From NCBI GenBank assembly GCA_016296065.1, contig JAEDKA010000026.1, positions 1 to 49,089 of the forward strand: a stretch of DNA of 49,089 nt, given 5' to 3'. The notes under the pieces were generated by a model, which worked only from the letters and a program-made list of their open reading frames with translations, was not told where the DNA came from and did no database searches. This document shows, in pieces, positions 23,916 to 31,318 of the stretch. Every line of letters begins with the position of its first letter. The first letter of the stretch is position 1. Both the position numbers and the translations under genes were made by a program. This stretch comes from Kiritimatiellia bacterium (lineage in GTDB: Bacteria; Verrucomicrobiota; Kiritimatiellia; RFP12; UBA1067).

Positions 23916-25433
23916 ATGAAACGCTATCTTGCAGCACTGTTAATGGCCCTCTGCGCGTTCGGCGCGCAGGCGGCGGAAGCGGACGTTCCGGCCGAGAAGC
24001 CCGCCTGGGAGACGACTCTCGCCAAGGTCAAGGACATGTGGCCCGACACCGGCCTGTGCTCGTTCCTCAAGAAGGAGGCGCCCGCGTTCATCACGGGCAA
24101 CTTCGACGAGGCGGCGCGTCCGGAGAGGAAGCCGCTGTCGGCCAACCGCAACGGATACTGGGACAAGGACCTCAACTGGCACGGCGGATACTTCGACGAC
24201 GGCGGACGCTTCGTCGAGGGCCATGCGGTTAAGGTGCTCGGCGGAATGCCCTACGGCATCGGGCAGCTCATCATGATCCCGATCTGCCTCGTCCTGCTCT
24301 ACCTCGCCATCGTCAAGGGTTTCGAGCCGCTCCTGCTGCTGCCGATCGGCTTCGGCGGACTCCTCGCGAACTGCCCGCTCGCCGGCGTCACCGCGCCCGC
24401 GATGCTGCACGACGGCGTAATAACGTTCCTGCAGAGCGGCATTCCCGTCATGCAGGGCGGCATCGTCGAGCCCGGCGGATTCCTGTACTACTTCTTCCGC
24501 TTCGGCATCGACACGGGCGTGTTCCCGATCATGATCTTCATGGGTGTCGGCGCGATGACCGACTTCGGCCCGCTGATCGCGAACCCCAAGGCCGCGCTCC
24601 TCGGCGGCGCCGCGCAGTTCGGCATCTTCTTCGCGCTCTTCGGTGCGCTCGGCCTCGCCGCGATATTCGGACAGGACTTCTTCGGCTGCGAGCCGATCAA
24701 GGCCGCCGCGTCCATCGGCATCATCGGCGGAGCCGACGGCCCGACGGCGATCTGGCTCACGAGCCGCCTCGCCCCGAACCTCCTCGGCGCGATCGCGGTC
24801 GCCGCGTACTCCTACATGGCGCTCGTCCCGATCATCCAGCCGCCGATCATGAACGCCCTCACGACGAAGGAGGAGCGCCTCATCAGGATGCCGCAGCTCC
24901 GTCCCGTCAAGAAGATCGAGAAGATCTGCTTCCCGCTCATCGTGCTCCTGCTCTGCGCGCTCCTGCTGCCGTCCGCCGTGCCGCTCATCGGCGCGCTGAT
25001 GCTCGGCAACCTCGCGAAGGAGGTCGGCCCGTCCGTCTCGCGCATCGCGGACACGATGTCGAACGCGCTCTGCAACATCGTCACGATCATGCTCGGCCTC
25101 TCCGTCGGCTCGAAGCTCGCGTGCGAGAAGTTCCTCTCCGGGACGACGCTCGCGATCCTCGCGCTCGGCCTCTGCGCGTTCTGCGTCGGCACCGCGGCGG
25201 GAGTCCTCATGGCGAAGCTCATGAACGTCTTCTCGTCGAAGGACAACAAGATCAACCCGCTCATCGGCTCTGCGGGCGTCTCGGCCGTCCCGATGGCGGC
25301 GCGCGTCTCCAACAAGGTGTCGCTCGCGAACGACCCGACGAACTTCGTCCTCATGCAGGCGATGGGCCCGAACGTCTCGGGCGTGATCGGTTCCGCTGTC
25401 GTGGCGGGCATTCTCTACACCCTCTGCCGCTGA
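23916..25433 (+). CDS. oadB: Oxaloacetate decarboxylase beta subunit, with unusual N-terminal extension
   Basis: 505 residues; the Na+-translocating membrane subunit. The family region starts near residue 115 with GQLIMIPICLVLLYLAIVKGFEPLLLLPIGFG and runs to the end with about nine hydrophobic segments. Conserved Na+/H+ residues are visible in the GGADGPTAIWLTS loop (about residue 275) and NPLIGSAGVSAVP near the C-terminus. Odd: about 110 residues precede the family start, beginning with a signal peptide (MKRYLAALLMALCAFGAQA) and a hydrophilic Trp/Asp-rich stretch (about 25-105). OadB proteins usually have about 370-430 residues. A nearby internal start is unlikely because the extension is codon-rich and has a good start context (AAGGGCAAATCA before ATG). 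Confidence 0.9.
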   Translation: MKRYLAALLMALCAFGAQAAEADVPAEKPAWETTLAKVKDMWPDTGLCSFLKKEAPAFITGNFDEAARPERKPLSANRNGYWDKDLNWHGGYFDDGGRFVEGHAVKVLGGMPYGIGQLIMIPICLVLLYLAIVKGFEPLLLLPIGFGGLLANCPLAGVTAPAMLHDGVITFLQSGIPVMQGGIVEPGGFLYYFFRFGIDTGVFPIMIFMGVGAMTDFGPLIANPKAALLGGAAQFGIFFALFGALGLAAIFGQDFFGCEPIKAAASIGIIGGADGPTAIWLTSRLAPNLLGAIAVAAYSYMALVPIIQPPIMNALTTKEERLIRMPQLRPVKKIEKICFPLIVLLLCALLLPSAVPLIGALMLGNLAKEVGPSVSRIADTMSNALCNIVTIMLGLSVGSKLACEKFLSGTTLAILALGLCAFCVGTAAGVLMAKLMNVFSSKDNKINPLIGSAGVSAVPMAARVSNKVSLANDPTNFVLMQAMGPNVSGVIGSAVVAGILYTLCR

Positions 25434-25455
25434 AGCGGGACACGCAGCGAAGAAA

Positions 25456-25489
25456 CGGCGGCGCCTGGCCCTGGAGCCTGGCGTCGCCG
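25456..25489 (+). terminator. Hairpin after oadB
   Basis: Arms 25456-25468 and 25477-25489 pair over 13 positions (one G-U, one mismatch) with an 8-nt loop, then CTTTGCATT. Likely ends the oad transcript, although the T-run is short. Confidence 0.6.
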
Positions 25490-25490
25490 C

Positions 25491-25520
25491 TTTGCATTCC
25501 GCCCCGAAAACTGCTATACT
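25491..25520 (+). promoter_or_regulatory. Promoter of the ACT-domain gene
   Basis: TTTGCA (25491-25496), 18 nt, TATACT (25515-25520), about 70 nt before the ATG at 25592. Right behind the oadB hairpin. Confidence 0.55.
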
Positions 25521-25591
25521 ATCTGACATCCGCCTAATGGCGCGCACGGTTGTTCGAAGCGCCGGCGGCGGACACGAAAAGGAGCCAGAAA

Positions 25592-26023
25592 ATGCACATC
25601 AGGCAGATATCCATCTTTCTGCAGAACGAGCCGGGTCAGCTTTCGCGCATCTGCCGCGACCTCGCGGACGCCGGAATCAACATCGCGACGCTCTCGCTCG
25701 CCGACACGACGGACTTCGGGATAGTCCGCATGATCGTCGACGACCACGAGAAGGCCAAGGAGACGCTTGCCGCCAAGGGGCACGCCGCCAAGGTGAGCGA
25801 GGTTCTCGCCGTGTGCGTGCCAGACCGTCCGGGCGGGATGGCGGAGGTCATGGCGGCGCTGGACAAGGCTGGCGTCAACATCGAGTACAGCTACGCGTTC
25901 GCGTTTCACCGGGGCGAGAAGGCGGTGCTCGTGTTCAGGTTCTCCGACAACGCGAAGGCGGAGTCCGCGCTGAGGGCCGGCGGATTCACGACGCTTGCGG
26001 AGTCCGAGATCGGCGAAGAGTGA
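25592..26023 (+). CDS. Tandem ACT-domain protein
   Basis: 143 residues consisting of two ACT domains back to back: residues about 3-65 (QISIFLQNEPGQLSRICRDLADAGINI) and about 72-135 (VCVPDRPGGMAEVMAALDKAGVNIEY). No enzyme domain. Such stand-alone double-ACT proteins bind an amino acid at the domain interface and are thought to regulate amino-acid metabolism or a partner enzyme. Start ATG 25592 has AAGGAG at a good distance; the ORF extends upstream without support. It lies 19 nt ahead of thrC and is probably cotranscribed, so a link to threonine or branched-chain amino-acid sensing is possible (inference). Confidence 0.85.
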   Translation: MHIRQISIFLQNEPGQLSRICRDLADAGINIATLSLADTTDFGIVRMIVDDHEKAKETLAAKGHAAKVSEVLAVCVPDRPGGMAEVMAALDKAGVNIEYSYAFAFHRGEKAVLVFRFSDNAKAESALRAGGFTTLAESEIGEE

Positions 26024-26042
26024 GGCGGAAATTCGAAAAGAC

Positions 26043-27503
26043 ATGAAGTACATTTCGACAAGAACGGGTATAGAGGCAACTGCACCTGAAACTGTTTTCC
26101 AGGGGCTTGCTCCCGACGGCGGGCTGTATGTGCCGGAGATAGGGCCAAATAGGGTCGGGTCAGAGTCTGATAGGGACAACCCGACTTTGAACGACGCTAA
26201 ATCGACCCTAAATGACCCTAATTTGACCCTTGGTGCCGCCGAGAAGTTCGTCGTCGACGCGCTCTTCGGCGACTTCCCCGAGGAGGTGCGCAAGGCGGCG
26301 ATAGACCGGCTCCTTTCGCGCTTCCCGGCGGAGGATCCGATTCCGCTCCTCGAGAAGGACTCCCTCCACATCCTGGAGCTCTTCCACGGCAGGACGGGCG
26401 CGTTCAAGGACGTCGCCCTGTCGATGCTCCCCGTCTTCATGCGCCATGCCGCGGGCGGCAGGCGCGTCCTTGTGCTAACCGCGACGAGCGGCGACACCGG
26501 GTCCGCGGCCATGCAGGGCTTTGCGGGCGTAGACGGAACAGAGATCGTCGTCTTCTATCCCGCGACCGGCACCTCGCGAATCCAGCGTCTCCAGATGACG
26601 ACACCGTCGGAGGCGAACGTGCACGCGGTCGGAATCCGCGGCAACTTCGACGACGCGCAGGCGGCAGTGAAGCGCATCTTCGCCGACGCGGCGATCAACG
26701 CCGATGCCGCTGCGCACGGCATCACGCTCTCGAGCGCAAACTCGATCAACACCGGACGCCTCGTCCCGCAGATCGCGTACTATGTGCTCGCGGGCGCGAA
26801 GCTGGCCGGAAAGGACGGCAAGGCCTTTGACGTTGTCGTCCCGAGCGGCAACTTCGGCAACATACTCGCCGCGTACTACGCGAAGCTGCTGGGCTCGCCG
26901 ATAAGGAAGCTCGTCGTGGCGTCGAACGTCAACGACGTCCTCGCGCGCTTCGTGAAGACCGGGGTATACGATCCGGGTCCGAACTTCACGGTGACGAACT
27001 CGCCGTCGATGGACATCAGGAAGTCGTCGAACGTGGAGAGGCTCCTGTGGATGATCTCCGGCGGACTCGACGGAGACTTCAAGCGCGCCTGCGCGGAGAC
27101 AACGCGCATGATGCGCGACCTCTCCGAGAAGGGGCGGTACGAGCTTTCGGAATCCGCAAAGGAGCGGCTCTTCGCCGACTTCGAGGGAGGCGTTGCGACG
27201 CCCGAGGAGACCGAGGCGGAGATGCGCCGCATGCGCGACGCAGCCGGATATCTCGTCGACCCGCACACCGCTGTCGCAACGGCGGTCGCGAAGAAGCTCG
27301 GATATCCGAAGGACGGCGTGCCGTGCGTCGTCGCGGCGACGGCGACTCCGTACAAATTCCCCGAGACGTGCATGAGGGCTTACGGAGAGGACGTGCTGAC
27401 CGATCCGCCTCCGTCGTTCCGCGAACTGGAGCGGCTCCCCGTCGCGCAGACGCGCGTCTGCGACGTCGACAAGATCGACGGCGAGGTGACTCGCCTGTTC
27501 TGA
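26043..27503 (+). CDS. thrC: Threonine synthase, with an in-frame repeat-derived insert
   Basis: 486 residues; PLP enzyme converting O-phosphohomoserine to threonine. Start ATG 26043 gives the family N-terminus MKYISTRTG followed by GLAPDGGLYVPE. The PLP lysine is in GAFKDVALSM (about residue 123), the phosphate loop in TATSGDTGSAA, and SSANSINTGRLVPQI is present near residue 235. Odd: residues about 35-64 (GPNRVG to LTLG) replace the usual helical segment and are encoded by repetitive DNA with inverted GACCCTA units (26145-26235), more AT-rich than the rest. The active-site part is intact, so the enzyme is probably functional. Confidence 0.92.
   Translation: MKYISTRTGIEATAPETVFQGLAPDGGLYVPEIGPNRVGSESDRDNPTLNDAKSTLNDPNLTLGAAEKFVVDALFGDFPEEVRKAAIDRLLSRFPAEDPIPLLEKDSLHILELFHGRTGAFKDVALSMLPVFMRHAAGGRRVLVLTATSGDTGSAAMQGFAGVDGTEIVVFYPATGTSRIQRLQMTTPSEANVHAVGIRGNFDDAQAAVKRIFADAAINADAAAHGITLSSANSINTGRLVPQIAYYVLAGAKLAGKDGKAFDVVVPSGNFGNILAAYYAKLLGSPIRKLVVASNVNDVLARFVKTGVYDPGPNFTVTNSPSMDIRKSSNVERLLWMISGGLDGDFKRACAETTRMMRDLSEKGRYELSESAKERLFADFEGGVATPEETEAEMRRMRDAAGYLVDPHTAVATAVAKKLGYPKDGVPCVVAATATPYKFPETCMRAYGEDVLTDPPPSFRELERLPVAQTRVCDVDKIDGEVTRLF
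26145..26235. repeat. Inverted repeat element in frame inside thrC
   Basis: CCAAATAGGGTC (26145-26156) is matched, with one extra base, by the complement of GACCCTAATTTG (26214-26225); three GACCCTA-type units follow each other at 26204-26230, and GTCGGGT/ACCCGAC (26154-26160, 26178-26184) form an inner stem. Composition and layout resemble the intergenic micro-repeat arrays of this window, here translated in frame. Confidence 0.65.
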
Positions 27504-27530
27504 CATTCAACTTCCAACCTTTCAACTTTT
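27504..27530. repeat. Short C/T-rich array, CAACTTTC type
   Basis: CAACTTC, CAACCTTT, CAACTTTT follow each other in the 29-nt gap between thrC and the next gene, again where a Shine-Dalgarno would be expected. One-orientation member of the same array class. Confidence 0.55.
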
Positions 27531-27532
27531 CT

Positions 27533-28471
27533 ATGAGGACAGCAGTAGTTAACGGATACGAAATCTCGGCCGAGGCCGTGCACTTCGAACTCGACAGGCT
27601 TGCCAGGTTCTACATGAGCCACGGCATGACCGCAGATGAAATCAGGAAGAACCTTCCCCAGCTCGAGGCGAAGGCGCTCGAGCAGGCGATCGGAGCGCGG
27701 CTCCTCCTCGAGCGCGCTTCGCAGGTGGAGCTTCCGGTGACGGCGAAGGACGTGGACGCGGAGGTCGCGCGCGTCGTCGCGCAGGTCGGCGGAGAGGAGA
27801 ACTACAAGAAGGCGCTCGCCGCGCAGGGGATGAGCGAGGAGTCGTTCCGCAAGGAGCTCGAGAAGGGCGCGCGCGTGAACATGCTCGTAAACCAGGCGTG
27901 CGCGCACGTGTCCGATCCGACCGAGGAGGAGGTCACGGCCTTCTACGAGGCGCATAAGTCCGAATACGTCGAGGAGCCGCAGGTCCTCTGCCAGCACATC
28001 CTCGTGAAAGGCGCGGACGACGCGGCGCTGGACAAGATCAAGGCGATCCGCGAGCGCATCGTGAGCGACAAGGCCGACTTCGCCGAGGAGGCGAAGAAGC
28101 ACTCCGACTGCCCCTCTGGCGCGCAGGGCGGCTCGCTCGGATGGTTCGGACGCGGCATGATGGTGCCCGAGTTCGACAAGGCCGCGTTCGGAATGAAGAA
28201 GGGCGAGGTCTCGGACATCGTAACGACCGAGTTCGGCTACCACATTATCTACAAGGCCGATGAGCGCGGCGGCGGACAGCAGACGATCGTCGACGTCCAT
28301 GACCAGATCAAGGACCTCCTCCGCCACGAGGCGCGCGGCAAGGCTATGGACGCATACGTCGCCGAGCTCCGCGAGAAGGCCACGATCGAGTACAAGGAAG
28401 CGAAGCACGAGTGCACCTGCGGACACGACCACGGCCATGACCACGAGTGCACTTGCGGGCACCACCACTGA
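27533..28471 (+). CDS. Parvulin-type peptidyl-prolyl isomerase with His/Cys-rich tail
   Basis: 312 residues. A helical SurA/PrsA-like N-terminal chaperone part (about 1-150) is followed by one parvulin domain (about 155-250: QHILVKG, the HSDCPSGAQGGSLGWFGRGMMVPEF block, and TEFGYHIIY). The last 20 residues are ECTCGHDHGHDHECTCGHHH, a likely metal-binding tail as in SlyD, which is unusual for a parvulin. There is no signal peptide, so unlike SurA or PrsA the protein should stay in the cytoplasm unless exported otherwise. Start ATG 27533 is the only Met agreeing with the family start. Same direction as thrC and the methyltransferase behind it. Confidence 0.88.
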   Translation: MRTAVVNGYEISAEAVHFELDRLARFYMSHGMTADEIRKNLPQLEAKALEQAIGARLLLERASQVELPVTAKDVDAEVARVVAQVGGEENYKKALAAQGMSEESFRKELEKGARVNMLVNQACAHVSDPTEEEVTAFYEAHKSEYVEEPQVLCQHILVKGADDAALDKIKAIRERIVSDKADFAEEAKKHSDCPSGAQGGSLGWFGRGMMVPEFDKAAFGMKKGEVSDIVTTEFGYHIIYKADERGGGQQTIVDVHDQIKDLLRHEARGKAMDAYVAELREKATIEYKEAKHECTCGHDHGHDHECTCGHHH

Positions 28472-28505
28472 AGTTTTAAGTTTGAGGTTTGAAGTTTAAA
28501 GTTGG
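28471..28505. repeat. Five tandem heptamers AAGTTTG
   Basis: AAGTTTT, AAGTTTG, AGGTTTG, AAGTTTA, AAGTTGG run without gaps from the last base of the parvulin stop codon, 15 nt before the next gene. One orientation; no hairpin. Confidence 0.75.
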
Positions 28506-28520
28506 GAGCTGTGACCTAAA

Positions 28521-29378
28521 ATGGAAATCACGTCTCCAAGTAATCCGAAGCTCAAGTACGTCGTGAAGCTCCGCAGCTGCTCGACCCGCGAGGAGTCGGG
28601 CGAGATGATCGTCGAGGGCTACCGCGAGTGCCGCCGCGCGCTGGACAACGGATACCGTCCGCGCGCGATCTTCCACTGTCCCGACTTCTACCTCAAGAAC
28701 GAGAACGAGCCTGCGCTCGTCGCGGACTGCGAGAGGCTCGGAGCGGAGGTGTACACGTGCTCGAAGGTCTGCTTCGAGAAGATCGCCTACAAGGAGCGTC
28801 CGGACGGACTCCTCATGGTTGGCCCTCACGTCTCCATCAAGCTCGCCGACCTGAAGCTCCCCGAAAACGCGCTCGTCATCGTCACGGAGTCCATCGAGAA
28901 GCCCGGCAACCTCGGGACGATCCTCCGCTCGGCGGACGCCGCTAAGGTAGCGGCGGTGATCGTGTGCGACAGGACGACGGACATACACAATCCGAACGTC
29001 GTGCGCGCATCGACTGGAACGATGTTCTCCGTCCCGATAGTCGAGGCGACGAGCGAGGAGGCGCTTGCGTTCCTAAAGGAGCGCGGCTTCAAGATCCTTG
29101 CGGCGACGCCGCACGCGGAGAAACTGCACTTCGAGGTCGACCTCACGGGCAACGTCGCCATCGCGCTCGGCGCGGAGCAGTACGGCCTCACGGCGAAGTG
29201 GATGGACGGCGCGGAGCTCAGGGTGAGGATTCCGATGCTCGGGCTCGCAGACTCGCTCAACGTATCCGCCGCGGCGACGATTCTCGTCTACGAGGCGGTC
29301 CGCCAACGCATCGCCGCCGGAATCGACAAAGTCCCCACATTCATCCCCTGGCACGGGGAAGGAAAGCACGACAAGTGA
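28521..29378 (+). CDS. TrmH/SpoU-family RNA 2'-O-methyltransferase
   Basis: 285 residues. An N-terminal substrate-binding domain (about 1-95: ITSPSNPKLKYVVKL, the usual start of RlmB/TrmH-like proteins) is followed by the SPOUT knot. All three SpoU motifs are visible: ESIEKPGNLGTILRSADAA (about 130-148), NPNVVRASTGTMFSVP (about 158-173), and LGAEQYGL with IPMLGLADSLNVSAAATILVYE near the C-terminus (SAM site). It should methylate a ribose in rRNA or tRNA; which nucleotide cannot be told. TRNA target of TrmH is less likely from the N-terminal domain. Ends just before the accessory patch. Confidence 0.9.
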   Translation: MEITSPSNPKLKYVVKLRSCSTREESGEMIVEGYRECRRALDNGYRPRAIFHCPDFYLKNENEPALVADCERLGAEVYTCSKVCFEKIAYKERPDGLLMVGPHVSIKLADLKLPENALVIVTESIEKPGNLGTILRSADAAKVAAVIVCDRTTDIHNPNVVRASTGTMFSVPIVEATSEEALAFLKERGFKILAATPHAEKLHFEVDLTGNVAIALGAEQYGLTAKWMDGAELRVRIPMLGLADSLNVSAAATILVYEAVRQRIAAGIDKVPTFIPWHGEGKHDK

Positions 29379-29392
29379 AAGGAATCACGTTC

Positions 29393-29575
29393 ATGTTGCA
29401 TAGGCGCCTGCTTGCGGTGGTGACGCTTGCGTCGGCGATGACGGCGTTTTCTGACAGTGCGCTGCCGGTCTGGACCGCTGGTTCGGTCTCCGTGTCGCCG
29501 GCTGGCGGCGGACGTGCGCGGCTGCACTGCGAGTTTCCCCGTGCTTCGGCCGCGATTGTCTTCTTCGACCGTTGA
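29393..29575 (+). pseudogene. Truncated secreted-protein fragment
   Basis: 60-residue ORF that begins with a signal peptide (MLHRRLLAVVTLASAMTAFS) and stops soon after. The mature part has about 40 residues and no recognisable domain. AAAGGA lies upstream of ATG 29393. It may be the 5' remnant of a larger secreted-protein gene cut off by arrival of the toxin-antitoxin patch, or a genuine tiny secreted protein. I saw no continuation of it further downstream. Confidence 0.4.
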
Positions 29576-29658
29576 AGCTCGCGGAGGCAGCGCTCGACGC
29601 GAGAATAAACCTCCGCAGGGCAGACCAATCGGCGATAGCGTGGAGGCAAAAATCGCCC

Positions 29659-29688
29659 TTGAAAACGCGCAAGAAAATCTGATAGAAT
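29659..29688 (+). promoter_or_regulatory. Promoter of the toxin-antitoxin pair
   Basis: TTGAAA (29659-29664), 18 nt, TAGAAT (29683-29688), 24 nt before the antitoxin ATG. Good sigma-70 match. Confidence 0.6.
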
Positions 29689-29711
29689 ATTCCCGTGCTG
29701 TTGAGGAGGAA

Positions 29712-29984
29712 ATGATGCCATACGCAGTTCTAGAAAGAGAGATTGAGAAACTTGACGCTGAACAGCAAAACTCAGTCGTCATGTTCGTTCGTTTTCTCGT
29801 TTCGCAGAAGACCGCCGCCGCGCCGCTTGCCGAGCCGCGTGCAAAGGCCCTGCATCGCGTGGCAGACGAGAACGCTCCGCAGTGGCTCGATGAAATTTCC
29901 GGCATTGCTTCATTGCCGCGCGGGAAGAGTGACTCCGATTTGGTTTATGATGCAATCGCCGAGAAACACGGAGTTTCTCGGTGA
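29712..29984 (+). CDS. Antitoxin of a VapBC-like pair (DUF2281-like)
   Basis: 90 residues from ATG 29712 (a second ATG directly follows at 29715; GAGGAGGA lies 4-7 nt upstream, so either may be used). The N-terminal segment LEREIEKLDAEQQNSVVMFVRFLVSQ is an amphipathic helix of the kind found in DUF2281/VapB-type antitoxins, and the C-terminal half (about 45-90) is flexible and Pro/Ala-rich, as expected for the toxin-wrapping part. It overlaps the PIN toxin by 4 nt, the usual coupling in such modules. It should neutralise the toxin and probably binds its own promoter. Confidence 0.75.
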   Translation: MMPYAVLEREIEKLDAEQQNSVVMFVRFLVSQKTAAAPLAEPRAKALHRVADENAPQWLDEISGIASLPRGKSDSDLVYDAIAEKHGVSR

Positions 29985-30391
29985 ATGTTTTCATTGACAC
30001 AAACGTACTTGTAGACGTGGTCGCCATGCGCGACCCATTTTTCGACGATTCCTACAGGGTGTTTTCCCGTTGTGCCAAAGGTGGCGAACATCGTGTTCTC
30101 GTTTCTGATCTTTCGATTTGCACAATGGTGTATCTCGTCCGCAAACAGCTGAATCGAAGTCAGCTGCGCACAATGCTGGACAATTTGCAGAAGCATTTAT
30201 CGATAGTTCCCGTCGGACCCCGGGCCATTGCTGATGCAATAGCAAATTTCGCAGAAGACTTTGAGGATGAGGTTCAGTATCGTGCCGCGCTTGCCGCTGG
30301 CGCGGATATCATTGTAACGCGCGATAAACCGGGATTTGTCAATGCGGCAATCCCGGTGATGTCGCCGCCGGAATTGTTGCGGTTGATTTGA
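29981..30391 (+). CDS. PIN-domain ribonuclease toxin (VapC-like)
   Basis: 136 residues, GTG start at 29981 overlapping the antitoxin stop (GTGA). PIN fold: first acidic residue in FIDTNVLVD (Asp 5), a central acidic patch DFEDEVQY (about residues 91-98) and the last in DIIVTRDK (about residue 113), together the Mg2+ site for RNA cleavage. All acidic residues are present, so the toxin looks active. The Cys- and Arg-rich middle is ordinary. The nucleotide composition is somewhat lower in GC than the flanking genes, in line with acquisition of the module. Confidence 0.85.
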   Translation: MNVFIDTNVLVDVVAMRDPFFDDSYRVFSRCAKGGEHRVLVSDLSICTMVYLVRKQLNRSQLRTMLDNLQKHLSIVPVGPRAIADAIANFAEDFEDEVQYRAALAAGADIIVTRDKPGFVNAAIPVMSPPELLRLI

Positions 30392-30511
30392 CGAAATCCA
30401 CTTAAGTCTTGTGTTGTCAATTTTGCCGGCGGCGCTGAAGTGATAGCCGGATTCAAGGTTGCGGTTGAGGGGTGCAACAGCGACCATTGAGGCGCTGAAG
30501 GGGCCGAGCGG

Positions 30512-30861
30512 CGGACCCCCTGCGAAGCGCCGGGACGGCGCTTCCCCCAGTCAGGGCTCGTGCTGAAATCACGGGAGAACGAAATATCCGTTCATCTGCG
30601 ATTCAGAGGTGAGCTAAGCAATGAACATAGCGGAGGGCGTGAGGCGCGGGGCGGCTGCGTAGCATGATGAGCGACGGTGCGAAACCATGAGGGCGACCCG
30701 ATTTCGACGCGTCGCCCTTTTTGCCGAGGGGCCTGGCGGCACAGGCAAAAAGGTAAAAGACCGCGAAATCGATGTCGCGCCATGGTTTTGCACCGGGCCT
30801 TGCGTCAGCAAGGCAGCGAATCACTGGCAAGCAACCGCCCCGCGCAGAGCGCCCGGAGCGA
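30512..30861. repeat. 350-bp structured repeat, copy 1
   Basis: Repeated at 30922-31271 (410-bp period) with six substitutions and no indel, all in the 3' half (30729, 30731, 30779, 30786, 30805, 30846). It contains perfect stems: GAAGCGCC/GGCGCTTC (30524-30544), GGGCGAC/GTCGCCC followed by T5 (30691-30722), TTTTTGCC/GGCAAAAA (30718 onward) and GCCTTGC/GCAAGGC (30797-30814). One substitution (30805) falls in the loop of the last. No convincing protein is encoded; the open frames lack start signals. A structured RNA or a non-autonomous mobile element is possible. Bases 30392-30511 before it hold nothing I recognise. Confidence 0.8.
30691..30722 (+). terminator. Terminator-like hairpin in repeat copy 1
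   Basis: GGGCGAC (30691-30697), 13-nt loop, GTCGCCC (30711-30717), then TTTTT. Also present at +410 (31101-31132). Confidence 0.6.
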
Positions 30862-30905
30862 CGGCGTTTGGGTGAGCGACGCGCCGATAGAGGCGGAGTG
30901 AGATT

Positions 30906-30926
30906 GTCCGTCGCGGAGCGACGGAC
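30906..30926. repeat. Palindrome CCGTCGCGGAGCGACGG
   Basis: 17-nt core at 30908-30924, extended by GT/AC to a 9-bp stem, in the linker between the two 350-bp copies. Its reverse complement occurs at 48065-48081 beside the REP array, followed or preceded by a G/C run in both places. A second REP-like family. Confidence 0.65.
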
Positions 30927-31271
30927 CCCCTGCGAAGCGCCGGGACGGCGCTTCCCCCAGTCAGGGCTCGTGCTGAAATCACGGGAGAACGAAATATCCG
31001 TTCATCTGCGATTCAGAGGTGAGCTAAGCAATGAACATAGCGGAGGGCGTGAGGCGCGGGGCGGCTGCGTAGCATGATGAGCGACGGTGCGAAACCATGA
31101 GGGCGACCCGATTTCGACGCGTCGCCCTTTTTGCCGAGAGACCTGGCGGCACAGGCAAAAAGGTAAAAGACCGCGAAATCGATGTCGCACCATGGCTTTG
31201 CACCGGGCCTTGCGCCAGCAAGGCAGCGAATCACTGGCAAGCAACCGCCCCGCGCCGAGCGCCCGGAGCGA
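30922..31271. repeat. 350-bp structured repeat, copy 2
   Basis: Second copy of the element at 30512-30861, same orientation. It ends 4 nt before the promoter of the VWA gene (31275). The end of its identity with copy 1 thus marks the boundary of a 410-bp tandem duplication. The terminator-like stem lies at 31101-31132. Confidence 0.8.
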
Positions 31272-31274
31272 AAA

Positions 31275-31287
31275 AATATGGTATAAT
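31275..31287 (+). promoter_or_regulatory. Extended -10 promoter of the VWA gene
   Basis: AATATGGTATAAT, with TATAAT at 31282-31287 and TGG before it, a variant of the recurring motif. The expected start site, about 31294, is next to the ATG of a 7-codon upstream ORF at 31295. Confidence 0.65.
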
Positions 31288-31294
31288 CTTGTGC

Positions 31295-31318
31295 ATGCAA
31301 AGTCACGGTATGCTATGA
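31295..31318 (+). CDS. 7-residue upstream ORF overlapping the VWA start
   Basis: MQSHGML; its TGA (31316-31318) overlaps the ATG of the next gene (ATGA). The predicted mRNA start lies at or one base before its ATG, so it could be read leaderless and hand ribosomes on to the VWA gene, which has no Shine-Dalgarno of its own. Chance occurrence cannot be excluded. Confidence 0.35.
   Translation: MQSHGML

Noticed and set aside
30197..30487. Minus-strand frame after the PIN toxin
   Set aside because: Mostly opposite the toxin gene, no family features; not supported as a gene.
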